Below, piece after piece: positions 17,491 through 24,793 of a DNA stretch of 64,000 bases. The DNA comes from Nonomuraea soli (GTDB lineage Bacteria > Actinomycetota > Actinomycetes > Streptosporangiales > Streptosporangiaceae): assembly GCF_013761175.1 (NCBI RefSeq), contig NZ_JACDUR010000008.1, forward strand, positions 261,875-325,874, read 5' to 3'. Below the pieces are notes generated by a model. It made no database searches. It had not been told where the DNA came from and worked only from the letters and a program-made list of their open reading frames with translations. Within the stretch, counting starts at the first letter, position 1. Every line of letters starts with the position of its first letter. A program made the position numbers and the translations under genes.

Positions 17491-17587
17491 CGGGCGCTCT
17501 CCGTGAACACGGGCGTGTGATCGGCGATCATTCCGTCGCCCTTTCGCCGTGAACCCCGGCCACGTCGGCCAGCCGTACGAACGTCAT
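17487..17587 (-). pseudogene. Internally deleted ABC transporter ATPase remnant
   Basis: Reading the minus strand, GGAGG precedes an ATG at 17587 that opens MTFVRLADVAGVHGERATE, the canonical N-terminus of MacB-type ABC ATPases, and then stops. In another frame the next codons read GDGMIADHTPVFTESAR and end at 17487 in an ATGA overlap with the permease start, which is what the C-terminus of such an ATPase looks like (LRDGxIADxTP). Walker A, signature and Walker B are all absent. The simplest reading is one internal deletion of roughly 200 codons with a frameshifted junction near 17530. Both ends and the ribosome binding site survive, so the event looks fairly recent. Confidence 0.75.
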
Positions 17588-17817
17588 CGTTCCTCCATGA
17601 GAACGGCCCCGGAGCACGAACCGCTCGCGCCGCGCTCTGCCGCTGGGTGATGCGTCGTGCCTGGCGGCGACGGCCGTGGCCGGCTTGATGACCGGTTCGT
17701 CCCGCGGCCGGTCGGAGTGGACGACCGCTCCACTTCCGTCCGGCCGGCCCCTGTGATCGTGCGGACGATCCGGCATGAGTACTCAGTATGCATACGCAGT
17801 ATGCACAACTCAAGGGG
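17588..17817. other. Leader/regulatory stretch between the ATPase remnant and the AraC remnant
   Basis: About 230 bp with no protein I recognise in any frame. It holds the ribosome binding site of the ATPase remnant at its left end and a cluster of stacked palindromes (17776-17805) at its right end, so it probably was the promoter and leader of the ABC operon. A PadR- or TetR-type repressor gene, usual for such operons, is not found here. Confidence 0.5.
17776..17805. promoter_or_regulatory. Stacked palindromic operators
   Basis: Three overlapping symmetrical elements: TGAGTACTCA (17776-17785), GTATGCATAC (17786-17795) and TGCATAC-GCA-GTATGCA (17789-17805). The word CAGTATGCA is also directly repeated 13 bp apart (17784 and 17797). 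Such density is typical of a repressor operator over a promoter, probably that of the decayed ABC operon to its left. AGTA/TACT-rich palindromes are common for PadR-type repressors, but the regulator cannot be assigned. Confidence 0.55.
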
Positions 17818-17925
17818 CTATGCCCGTTCCGTGCGGAGGGCGGCGGGGCTCGGCTCGCCGGCGCGGCGGCGCGGTGCTCCTGCGGGCTGATGCCGTACAC
17901 GCGCTTGAACGCTGCCCCACGTGCG
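17818..17925 (-). pseudogene. C-terminal remnant of an AraC-family regulator
   Basis: On the minus strand one frame reads AAFKRVYGISPQEHR, the final helix and tail that end AraC/XylS DNA-binding domains. No start codon or upstream HTH is found in the same frame, and the tail runs on past the usual end without a stop. It lies head to head with the broken NmrA-like gene at 18003; AraC regulators are often divergent from such oxidoreductases, so both probably decayed as one unit. The assignment rests on a short match. Confidence 0.5.
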
Positions 17926-18002
17926 CTCGCCGAGCGACATGCGCTCGCGCAGGTCGACCCCGTTGAGCGTGACGCACACCAGGCACGACCACGGACGAGC
18001 AC

Positions 18003-18603
18003 ATGACATTGGTCCTCGGCGGCACCGGCAGGATCGGGCGCCGGGTGGCCAGGCGGCTGGTCGAGCGAGGCGTGAACGTGCGGGTCGGCTTCCGCGCGGG
18101 CGAGCCGCCGTTCGACTGGGAGGATTCCTCGACCTGGGCCGGCGCCTTCGCCGGGGTCAGGTCGGCCTATCTGATGTACTACCCCGAGGTCGAGTGGCCC
18201 GGCGGGGCTCGCGGTCGAGGCCGGGGTGCGCCGCCTGGTGCTGCTGTCGGCCCGGAACCAGGACGAGGCGACGCGGTGCGAGGAGGCGGTGACGAGCCTG
18301 CCGGTGGAGTGGACCGTCGTCGCCCCCGCCTCGTTCAACCAGAACTTCGACGAGGGCGTGTTCCTGGAGCCGCTGCGCCAGGGGGTGCTGGCGCTGCCCG
18401 CCGGTGACAACGCCGACCCGTTCGTCGACGCCGAGGGCGGCCCGCGCGCGTTCGCCGAGCCACGCTGATCTCGGAGTTCTTCGACGGGCGCAACAGCTCG
18501 CTGGCCGACGGCGTCGAGCGGGCGTTGAAGCGTCGGCCTCGCGACTTCGCGGACTGGGTGGCGCAGATCGCCCCCAGCGGCGTGTGGGGCTTTGCGCCGA
18601 CGT
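18003..18603 (+). pseudogene. Broken NmrA-like NAD(P)-binding oxidoreductase
   Basis: Three collinear pieces of one NmrA/atypical-SDR protein are found. Piece 1 (18003 to about 18205, frame of the ATG) has the Rossmann motif VLGGTGRIGRRVARRLVERG and ends YYPEVEWPGG. Piece 2 (about 18206-18445, shifted frame) reads LAVEAGVRRLVLLSARNQ through LPAGDNADPFVDAE. Piece 3 (18465-18600, original frame again) reads LISEFFDGRNSSLADGVERA and RPRDFADWVAQIAPSGVWG. The junctions appear to lose about 8 residues and then a much larger block (the stretch following PFVDA in homologues), so this is a multiply deleted pseudogene. The family uses NAD(P) to sense redox state or reduce small molecules. Confidence 0.8.
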
Positions 18604-18656
18604 GGTCCGGGTGCCGACGCGGCCCGGGTTGGCCGGGGCCGCGGCGGCCGCCTGGG

Positions 18657-19421
18657 CTAACCGGGGGGCCGCGGTAGCCGCTCGGGGCGGGACCAGCCGC
18701 CCCAGCCGCGCTCGCGCAGCAGCTCCAGCAGCCGCCGCGACCGCGGATCCGCCTCCACGAGCAGCGAGTCGATCAGATCGTGCGCCACGTCGTCGCCCCA
18801 CTCCTCGCTGGAAGGGGGCGCCCGCTCGGCCAGCGCGGCGAGGATGTCGGCCAGTTCCACCAGGCGCGGATCGTCCACCGTGCCGTCCTCCAGCAAAGCC
18901 GACCCCACCTGGTAGAGCCGCACCATGAGCGGGTCGTCGAGCTGGGCGTGCTTGGCCGGCATGATCTCGCCCAGCTGGTCGCGCCAGCGGGCCGCGATCA
19001 GGATCCACCCGTCACGCTCGGCCTCGACCATGCGCTCCGAGGCCCCGATCTCCCGCAGCCGGTCGAGGAAGGCGACCACCTCGGGCGGCAGTGCCAGGCT
19101 GTCCCCGGCTGCGAGCTGCGCGATCTGCTTGCGGCTGGCCTCCAGCCGTTCGATCTCGTCGCGCAGCCGGTCGTCGATCTTTTGTACGGCCTGCGCGAAG
19201 CTCGCCGCGTCGGCCCCGAGCATGTGCCCGATCTGCGACAGCGGCACCCCCGCTTCGGCCAGGCTGCGGATCTTGATGAGGGCGATGACGGCCGTCGCGC
19301 CGTACTGCCGGTAGCCCGCGGCGTCCCGCTCGGGCTCGGGCAGGAGCCCGATCTGGTGGTAGTGGCGCACGGCGCGGACGGTGACGCCGGTGTAGGCGGC
19401 CAGTTGACCGATCGTCAGCAT
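18657..19421 (-). CDS. MerR-family transcriptional regulator
   Basis: 254 residues. The N-terminal winged helix is textbook MerR (MLTIGQLAAYTGVTVRAVRHYHQIGLLPEPERDAAGYRQY abbreviated: TIGQLAAYTGV, AVRHYHQIGLL, GYRQY). A long coiled-coil dimerisation helix (about 80-120) and an alpha-helical effector domain of about 120 residues follow, the layout of TipA-like multidrug-responsive MerR proteins. It lies last in a leftward operon behind the ABC ATPase and permease, 16 bp from the permease stop. A MerR-style operator lies in front of that operon, so it most likely controls drug efflux. The 3' end meets the NmrA pseudogene. Confidence 0.9.
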   Translation of the reverse strand: MLTIGQLAAYTGVTVRAVRHYHQIGLLPEPERDAAGYRQYGATAVIALIKIRSLAEAGVPLSQIGHMLGADAASFAQAVQKIDDRLRDEIERLEASRKQIAQLAAGDSLALPPEVVAFLDRLREIGASERMVEAERDGWILIAARWRDQLGEIMPAKHAQLDDPLMVRLYQVGSALLEDGTVDDPRLVELADILAALAERAPPSSEEWGDDVAHDLIDSLLVEADPRSRRLLELLRERGWGGWSRPERLPRPPG

Positions 19422-19437
19422 GCTCCGATCATGCCTC

Positions 19438-20199
19438 CTACGCCACCTTGCGGCGGTACACCACCGTGGCCAGGACGTAGGCGACGGCGAGGATGCCCGC
19501 GCACCAGGCCAGGGCCGTCCACAGCCCTGGCCCGGCCGGCTGCCCGGTGAGCAGGTTGCGGAGGGTGTCGATGACGGAGGTCACCGGCTGGTTCTCCGCG
19601 AAGGCGCGCACCGGCCCCGGCATCGTGGCGGTGGGGACGAAGGCCGAGCTGATCACCGGCAGGAAGATGAGCGGGTAGGAGAATGCGCTCGCGCCGTCGA
19701 CGGTCTTGGCGGTGAGGCCGGGGATGACCGCGATCCAGGTCAGCGCCAGCGTGAACAGGACCAGGAGGCCCGCGGCCCCCAGCCACCCCGTCACCCCGGC
19801 GTCCGGGCGGAAGCCGATGAGGAAGGCGACGCCGACGACGAGCACGAGCGAGATCACGTTGGCCGCCACCGAGGTCAGCACATGCGCCCACAGGACCGAC
19901 GAGCGGGCGATCGGCATGGACTGGAACCGCTCGAAGATGCCGCCCTGCATGTCCGTCATCAGGCGCATGGCCGTGTAGGCGATGCCGGAGGCGATGGTGA
20001 TGAGCAGGATGCCGGGAAGCATGTAGTTCACGTAGGGGACGGGCCCGGTGTCGACCGCGCCGCCGAAGACGTAGACGAACATCAGCATCATGGCGATCGG
20101 CGTGATCGCGGTCGTGATGATCGTGTCGAGGCTGCGCGTGACGTGGCGCAGGGTGCGTCCGGTGAGGACGGCGGTGTCGCTCAGGACGTGCGTGGCCAT
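19438..20199 (-). CDS. ABC-2 type drug-efflux permease (DrrB-like)
   Basis: 253 residues; ATG 20199 is chosen because GAGGAGATC lies just upstream. Six hydrophobic segments of the ABC-2 membrane domain are visible: ITPIAMMLMFVYVFGGAV, YMLPGILLITIASGIAYTA, VISLVLVVGVAFLIGF, LVLFTLALTWIAVIPGL, FSYPLIFLPVISSAFVP and WCAGILAVAYVLATVV. The conserved cytoplasmic loop GGIFERFQSMPIARS, characteristic of DrrB, follows helix 2. With the adjacent ATPase it would form an exporter for hydrophobic drugs. It starts 11 bp after the ATPase stop and is followed by the MerR gene, so all three are probably one transcript. Confidence 0.92.
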   Translation of the reverse strand: MATHVLSDTAVLTGRTLRHVTRSLDTIITTAITPIAMMLMFVYVFGGAVDTGPVPYVNYMLPGILLITIASGIAYTAMRLMTDMQGGIFERFQSMPIARSSVLWAHVLTSVAANVISLVLVVGVAFLIGFRPDAGVTGWLGAAGLLVLFTLALTWIAVIPGLTAKTVDGASAFSYPLIFLPVISSAFVPTATMPGPVRAFAENQPVTSVIDTLRNLLTGQPAGPGLWTALAWCAGILAVAYVLATVVYRRKVA

Positions 20200-20210
20200 G
20201 ATCGATCTCC

Positions 20211-20972
20211 TCAGTTTCCGACGACGGCGAGGAAGACGTCCTCGAGTGAGGGCTGCTTCTCGACGTACTCGACCTTCGCGGGCGGCAGCAGTCGCCTGAG
20301 CTCCTCCAGGGTGCCGTCGACGATGACGCGTCCCTGGTGGAGGATCGCGATCCGGTCGGCGAGCTGTTCGGCCTCCTCCAGGTACTGCGTGGTGAGCAGC
20401 ACGGTCGTGCCGCCCTGGGCGAGGGTTCGTACGGCCTGCCACACCTCGATGCGCGCCTGCGGGTCGAGCCCGGCGGTCGGCTCGTCGAGGAAGACGACGG
20501 GCGGATCGGCGACGAGGCTCATCGCGATGTCGAGGCGGCGGCGCATACCGCCGGAGTACGTCGCCGCCCTGCGGGATGCCGCCTCGGTCAGGGAGAAGCG
20601 CCGCAGCAGGTCGTCGGCCACGGCGCCCGGGTTCTTGAGATGCCACAACCTGGCCACCAGGACGAGGTTCTCGCGCCCGCTCAGGATGCCGTCGACGGCC
20701 GCGAACTGGCCGGTCAGGCTGATGGAGCCACGCACGCCGGCGGCCTGGGCCGCGACGTCGAAGCCGTTGACTTTGGCGGTGCCCGCGTCGGCCTTGAGGA
20801 GCGTCGACAGGATCCTCACCAGGGTGGTCTTGCCCGCGCCGTTCGAGCCGAGCAGGGCGAAGATGCTGCCGCGCGCCACCTCGAGGTCGACGCCGCGCAG
20901 CACGTGCAGCTCCTTGAACGACTTCTCCAGGCCGCGCACGTGGATCGCCGTGGGTGTTGGGGGATTGCTCAT
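20211..20972 (-). CDS. ABC transporter ATP-binding protein (DrrA-like)
   Basis: 253 residues, shorter than typical DrrA (about 330) but complete. Walker A LLGSNGAGKTTLVRIL, Q-loop TGQFAAVD, signature YSGGMRRRLDIAMSL, Walker B PVVFLDEPTAGLDP and H-loop replaced by TTQYLEEAE (Gln at the usual switch-His position, as in DrrA-type proteins). The C-terminus has the short PSLEDVFLAVVG element found in daunorubicin exporters. It is first in the efflux operon. The ATG lacks a Shine-Dalgarno and lies close to the MerR-type operator, suggesting a leaderless or very short leader. Confidence 0.93.
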   Translation of the reverse strand: MSNPPTPTAIHVRGLEKSFKELHVLRGVDLEVARGSIFALLGSNGAGKTTLVRILSTLLKADAGTAKVNGFDVAAQAAGVRGSISLTGQFAAVDGILSGRENLVLVARLWHLKNPGAVADDLLRRFSLTEAASRRAATYSGGMRRRLDIAMSLVADPPVVFLDEPTAGLDPQARIEVWQAVRTLAQGGTTVLLTTQYLEEAEQLADRIAILHQGRVIVDGTLEELRRLLPPAKVEYVEKQPSLEDVFLAVVGN

Positions 20973-20979
20973 GGCGCCA

Positions 20980-21010
20980 GCATGAGGGGTTGACGCTGCG
21001 TCAGGGTCAA
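20980..21010 (-). promoter_or_regulatory. MerR-type operator and promoter of the efflux operon
   Basis: Outer arms TTGAC (20990-20994) and GTCAA (21006-21010) enclose the perfect inner palindrome TGACG-CTG-CGTCA (20991-21003). Read leftward, TTGACC acts as a -35 box and a weak hexamer TCATGC lies 19 bp downstream, the over-long spacer typical of MerR-controlled promoters. The downstream MerR gene is the likely regulator. Confidence 0.6.
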
Positions 21011-21029
21011 GCCCCGGTGTCGCCCGGCA

Positions 21030-21067
21030 TACTGGACTAGCCCGGTACTGGACTAGTCCAGTATGGT
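21030..21067 (+). promoter_or_regulatory. Tandem DasR/GntR-like operators and leaderless promoter of the SIS gene
   Basis: TACTGGACTAGTCCAGTA (21046-21063) is a perfect 18-bp palindrome. An imperfect copy with two substitutions (21030-21047) abuts it, sharing two bases. Both resemble the DasR element of Streptomyces (about ACTGGTCTAGACCAGT), bound by HutC-subfamily GntR regulators. The -10 hexamer TATGGT (21062-21067) overlaps the right operator and lies 6 nt before the ATG. The GntR gene converging on this SIS gene is the obvious candidate regulator. Confidence 0.65.
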
Positions 21068-21073
21068 GCCTTC

Positions 21074-21793
21074 ATGACCGCGACCGCCTACCTTGACGCA
21101 GCCGCCCGGATCATCGACCGGACGATCTCCACCCAGCTGGAGGCCATCGAGGCGGCCGGCGCCCTGATCGCCGGCGCGCTGGCGGGCGGGCACCGGCTGT
21201 GGGCCTTCGGGACCGGCCACTCCCATCTGCTGGCCGAGGAGCTGTACGCCAGGGCGGGCGGGCTGGCCGACGTGCACGCCGTGCTCGAACCCGCCCTCAT
21301 GCTGCACGAGGGCCCGGAGAAGAGCTCCGCTCTGGAGCGGCTGCCCGGCCTGGCGCGCGTCCTCATCGAGACGCGCGACATGCGCGAGGGCGACGTCGTC
21401 GTCATCGCCTCGAACTCCGGGCGCAACGCCGTACCCGTCGAGTTCGCCGAGGAGTGGCGGGCGCGCGGCGGCACGGTCGTCGCCATCACCTCGATGGCCC
21501 ACACGGCCTCGGTGCCGTCGAGGGCGCCGTCGGGGCGGCGCCTGTGCGAGGTCGCCGACGTGGTCATCGACAACGGGGGCGTTCCGGGCGACGCGCTCGT
21601 GCCGATCGGCGGACGGAGCGCGGGCGCCACCTCCACGGCCATCGGCGCGCTGATCGTCCAGGCGATCGTGTGCCACGTCGCCGCGCTGCTGGACGCGCGC
21701 GGGCTCGACCCCGGGCTCCTGCGCAGCTTCAACCTCGACCCGCGGGAGGATGAGCCGGCTGCTCAGCGCCAGACGTCGGCCGTGACGTCGTAG
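21074..21793 (+). CDS. SIS-domain sugar-phosphate binding protein
   Basis: 239 residues. A single SIS fold is seen: LWAFGTGHSHLLAEELYARAGG (sugar-phosphate loop), VVVIASNSGRNAVPVEFAEEW with the SNSGR Ser/Thr loop, and ALVPIGGRSAGATSTAIGAL. It matches the UPF0309/YokN-type group, thought to act on N-acetyl-amino-sugar phosphates (isomerisation, epimerisation or etherase-like reactions). DasR-like operators in front and a GntR/HutC gene behind support an amino-sugar role. There is no Shine-Dalgarno; the message appears leaderless. Its 3' end overlaps the convergent GntR gene by 31 bp. Confidence 0.85.
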   Translation: MTATAYLDAAARIIDRTISTQLEAIEAAGALIAGALAGGHRLWAFGTGHSHLLAEELYARAGGLADVHAVLEPALMLHEGPEKSSALERLPGLARVLIETRDMREGDVVVIASNSGRNAVPVEFAEEWRARGGTVVAITSMAHTASVPSRAPSGRRLCEVADVVIDNGGVPGDALVPIGGRSAGATSTAIGALIVQAIVCHVAALLDARGLDPGLLRSFNLDPREDEPAAQRQTSAVTS

Positions 21794-22521
21794 CGGTCGC
21801 CCCGGTACAACGACCGGCTCGACTCCATGATCACCCCGGCGGCGTCCCTGGTCGGCCCCTCGATCTGGAAGCACGGCTGCGCGCCGCGCACCCCGAGCAG
21901 CCCGGCCTCCTCGGGGGAGGGCAGCACCGCCGAGATCCGCACCTGCGTGCTGCTCGGCCGCATCCCCCAGCGTGCGCCCAGTTCCTCGTAGAGGGAGCGG
22001 TCGGTCCAGTCGAGGGCGTCGATGCCCGGGTAGCGCTCCATCGGCAACGTCGTGCGCTCCACCGCCATCGGCAGATCGTCGGCGGTGCGCAGCCGCACCA
22101 GCCGCAGCACCGGCGAGCCCGCCGCGACCCCCAACCTCGCGGCGAGCAGCGGCGAGGCGCTCTCCGTCGAGCACTCCAGCACCCGCGCTCCCGGCCGCAT
22201 GCCGCGTGCCCGCATGTCCTCGCTGAAGGAGGTCAGCAGGTCGGCCTCGACCTGCCGCGGCTCGGCCACGAACGTGCCCAGGCCGCGTCTCTGGACGACC
22301 AGCCCGTCGGCGACCAGGCGGTGGATCTCCTGCCGCACGGTCATGCGCGCCACGCCGTACCGCTCGGCCAGCACCCGCTCGGAGGGCAGCAGCGTGCCGG
22401 GGCCCAGGGCGGCGACGAGCGCTTCGAGGATCTCGCGGAGCTGGTCGCCCTTGGGCCGGTCGCCGATGAGCTCGTCGGGGACGGTGGCCGACGCGTCGAC
22501 CTCGTGCTTGAACCGCGGCAT
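21763..22521 (-). CDS. GntR/HutC-family transcriptional regulator
   Basis: 252 residues. The N-terminal winged HTH is clear (LREILEALVAALGPGTLLP, SERVLAERYGVARMTVRQEI, LVADGLVVQRRGLGTFV), followed by a UTRA effector domain (about 95-245; SPVLRLVRLRTADDLPMAVERTTLP, SLYEELGARWG). HutC-group regulators such as DasR and NagR respond to amino-sugar phosphates. ATG 22521 is supported by the hexamer TATTTT exactly 6 nt upstream and an operator-like palindrome just before it, indicating autoregulation. It is distinct from the second GntR regulator at 52.2 kb. Confidence 0.9.
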   Translation of the reverse strand: MPRFKHEVDASATVPDELIGDRPKGDQLREILEALVAALGPGTLLPSERVLAERYGVARMTVRQEIHRLVADGLVVQRRGLGTFVAEPRQVEADLLTSFSEDMRARGMRPGARVLECSTESASPLLAARLGVAAGSPVLRLVRLRTADDLPMAVERTTLPMERYPGIDALDWTDRSLYEELGARWGMRPSSTQVRISAVLPSPEEAGLLGVRGAQPCFQIEGPTRDAAGVIMESSRSLYRGDRYDVTADVWR

Positions 22522-22527
22522 GGGCCC

Positions 22528-22546
22528 AAAATACCGGGCTAGCCCG
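22528..22546 (-). promoter_or_regulatory. Leaderless promoter and palindrome of the GntR gene
   Basis: The minus-strand hexamer TATTTT (22533-22528) ends 6 nt before the GntR ATG. Directly upstream is the perfect palindrome CGGGCTAGCCCG (22535-22546), which shares the central CTAG and flanking TAC of the operators at 21030-21063. It overlaps the stop codon of the upstream TetR gene. Confidence 0.55.
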
Positions 22547-23102
22547 CCTCCTCCGAGGAGGTGGCGGCTCCGGTCAGGAACAGGGTGACGATCGCCGACG
22601 CGGCGTCCTCGACGCCGAGCGACACCAGCGGCTCGTAGGTGAGCGATCCGGCGATGAGGGTGCCGAGCAGGGCGCCGAGCTGGTCGGCGGGCAGGTCGGT
22701 GCGCAGTGAGCCCGCCTCCTGCGCCCGGGCGACGAACTCCTGGATCCACTGCCCCACCTGCTCCTCCTCCGGCCACAGCGAGGCGTGGCGCGGGCTGAGG
22801 GCCCAGTAGGCGCGGCCGGTGGTGAGCAGGGCTCGTACGGCGCGGGCGAGGGTCTCGGGCAGCGGCAGGTGCGGGGAATCGGCGCCCGCCTCGTCCAGCA
22901 CCCGCAGCGACTCGGAGGCGGAGAAGCGCGCCAGCTCGGACAGCAGTTCTTCGCGGGTGGCGAAGTAGCGGTAGAGCGTGGCCCGGCCGATCCCGGCGGC
23001 CGTGGCGATCTCGGCCATGCCGGCCGCGGGATCCAGGCGCAGGGTGGCGGCGGCTCCGCGCAAGATCGCTTCCCGGGTGAGCTCGGAATATCTCTGCGCC
23101 AT
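22539..23102 (-). CDS. TetR-family transcriptional regulator
   Basis: 187 residues from ATG 23102; an in-frame ATG at 23120 exists, but the hexamer TACTAT (23115-23110) lies 7 nt before 23102, favouring a leaderless start there. The N-terminal TetR HTH reads GMAEIATAAGIGRATLYRYFATREELLSEL in two adjoining parts (AEIATAAGIG, RATLYRYFATREELL). The C-terminal about 120 residues form the ligand-binding helical domain. It is divergent from the KstD-like dehydrogenase with a TetR-style inverted repeat between them, so it probably represses that dehydrogenase/SDR operon in response to its substrate. Confidence 0.9.
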   Translation of the reverse strand: MAQRYSELTREAILRGAAATLRLDPAAGMAEIATAAGIGRATLYRYFATREELLSELARFSASESLRVLDEAGADSPHLPLPETLARAVRALLTTGRAYWALSPRHASLWPEEEQVGQWIQEFVARAQEAGSLRTDLPADQLGALLGTLIAGSLTYEPLVSLGVEDAASAIVTLFLTGAATSSEEAG

Positions 23103-23139
23103 GAGACGTATAGTACTCATAGTGAGACAGAGATGTCTC
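23101..23139. promoter_or_regulatory. Divergent TetR operator/promoter region
   Basis: The inverted repeat GAGACA-GAGA-TGTCTC spans 23124-23139. A second symmetrical element, ATGAG...CTCAT, spans 23101-23120 around the overlapping -10 boxes: TATAGT (23109-23114) rightward for the dehydrogenase and TACTAT (23115-23110) leftward for tetR. One repressor could therefore control both genes. Confidence 0.6.
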
Positions 23140-23158
23140 GCTTCACCGGAGGAACGCC

Positions 23159-24784
23159 ATGGAGCACATCTACGACGTCGTGGTGGTGGGATCGGGAGCC
23201 GCCGGGCTCACCGCCGCGCTGACGGCCCGGCTGCGCGGGCTGACCGCGCTCGTGATCGAGAAGACCGGCAGGTACGGCGGGTCCACCGCGATCTCCGGCG
23301 GCGCCCTGTGGGTGCCGGGCAACCACTACCTGGACCACCAGGGGCTCGGCGAGTCGCGCACCAAGGCCGAGCAGTACCTGGAGGCGACCGTCGGCGACCG
23401 GGTGCCGTCCGAGCTGAAGGCCGCCTACCTCGACCGCGGGCCGGAGATGCTCCGCTTCCTGCGCGACAAGACCCGCCACGTGCGCTTCCAGTACGCCAAG
23501 GGCTACTCCGACTACTACCCCGAGCGCCCGGGAGGCTTCGGCGCCGGGCGCTCCATCGAGCCGCCCGTCTTCGACCTGCGCAAGCTCGGCCCGCTGCTCG
23601 GGCAGATGCGCCGCTCGGAGCTGCCCACCTACGGCATGGTCATGACCTCGACCGAGTTCAACAAGGTCAACATGATGATGCGCACCTGGGCCGGCAAGGG
23701 CACCGCCGTCAAGATCGGCCTCAGGGCGGTGAAGTCGCTCCTGACCGGGGCCAGGCCCGCCTCCCTGGGCGAGTCGCTGGTCGCCCGCCTGCGCCTGTCG
23801 CTGGCCGAGGCGGGCGGCGACGTGTGGGTGTCGACGCCGCTCAAGGACCTGCTCGTCGAGGAGGGCAGGATCGCCGGGGTCGTCGCCGAGCGCGAGGGCA
23901 GGCCGGTCACGATCCGCGCCCGCCGCGGCGTGGTCCTGGCCTCGGGAGGGTTCTCGCGCAGCCAGGAGATGCGCGAACGGTTCCTGCCCGCCCCCACCGA
24001 CGCCTCCTGGACCTCGGCCGCGGAAGGCCAGAGCGGCGACGTCATCGACGTGGCTCTCGCTCAGGGCGCCGCCCTCGACCTGATGGACCGCGTGTGGGGC
24101 ATGCCCTCGGCGGTGCCGCCCGGCGAACGGCCGGTCTTCCTGGTCACCGACCGGGCCGTGCCCGGCCTGATGATCGTCAACGGCCAGGGCGAGCGTTACC
24201 TCAACGAGGCCCTGCCGTACGCCGAGTTCGTCGACCGCATGTACGCCGCGGGCGCCGTGCCCTCCTGGATGATCATCGACAGCCGGACCAAGAGCCGCTA
24301 CCTGGTGCTCAACCACTTCCCCGGCCAGCCGTTCAAGAAGGCCTGGCTGAAGAGCGGCTTCGTGAAGAAGGGCGGCAGCGCCGAGGACCTGGCCGACCAG
24401 ATCGGCCTGCCGGCCGCAGCCCTGCGCAAGACCTTCGACCGCTACAACAGCCTCGCGCTGCGCGGCAGGGACACCGACTTCGGCCGGGGCGACAGCGCCT
24501 ACGACAACTACTACGGCGACCCCACCCTGCCCAACCCGAACCTCGCGCCGCTGGACAAGCCGCCGTTCTACGCCATCCCGCTCGTGCCGGGCGACATCGG
24601 TACCAAGGGCGGGCTGGTCATCGACGCCCGCGCCCGGGTGCTGCGCGAGGACGGCTCGTCCATCGACGGGCTCTACGCCGCGGGCAACGCCTCCGCCTCG
24701 GTGATGGGGGAGACCTACCCCGGCGCAGGAGCCACCATCGGACCCGCCATGACCTTCGGCTACATCGCCGCCATGGACCTGTAG
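23159..24784 (+). CDS. KstD-like FAD-binding dehydrogenase (3-ketosteroid delta-1-dehydrogenase family)
   Basis: 541 residues, with GGAGG before the ATG. FAD motif VVVVGSGAAGLTAALTAR (GxGxxG) at the N-terminus, GGSTAISGGALWVPGN, and the C-terminal FAD/substrate region GDIGTKGGLVIDARARVL and LYAAGNASASVMGETYPGAGATI, all diagnostic of the FAD_binding_2/KstD family. A Tyr in PPFYAIPLVPGDIGTKGG matches the catalytic Tyr-x-G neighbourhood. Members introduce a C1-C2 double bond into 3-ketosteroids or related cyclic ketones. The SDR gene follows after 9 bp and probably supplies the ketone; substrate class is inference. Confidence 0.88.
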   Translation: MEHIYDVVVVGSGAAGLTAALTARLRGLTALVIEKTGRYGGSTAISGGALWVPGNHYLDHQGLGESRTKAEQYLEATVGDRVPSELKAAYLDRGPEMLRFLRDKTRHVRFQYAKGYSDYYPERPGGFGAGRSIEPPVFDLRKLGPLLGQMRRSELPTYGMVMTSTEFNKVNMMMRTWAGKGTAVKIGLRAVKSLLTGARPASLGESLVARLRLSLAEAGGDVWVSTPLKDLLVEEGRIAGVVAEREGRPVTIRARRGVVLASGGFSRSQEMRERFLPAPTDASWTSAAEGQSGDVIDVALAQGAALDLMDRVWGMPSAVPPGERPVFLVTDRAVPGLMIVNGQGERYLNEALPYAEFVDRMYAAGAVPSWMIIDSRTKSRYLVLNHFPGQPFKKAWLKSGFVKKGGSAEDLADQIGLPAAALRKTFDRYNSLALRGRDTDFGRGDSAYDNYYGDPTLPNPNLAPLDKPPFYAIPLVPGDIGTKGGLVIDARARVLREDGSSIDGLYAAGNASASVMGETYPGAGATIGPAMTFGYIAAMDL

Positions 24785-24793
24785 GAGATCATC

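Noticed and set aside
17528..17808. Short minus-strand ORFs between the permease and the palindromes
   Set aside because: Apart from the 20-codon ATPase N-terminus at 17587, their sequences resemble no family and lack ribosome binding sites, so they are treated as leader DNA.
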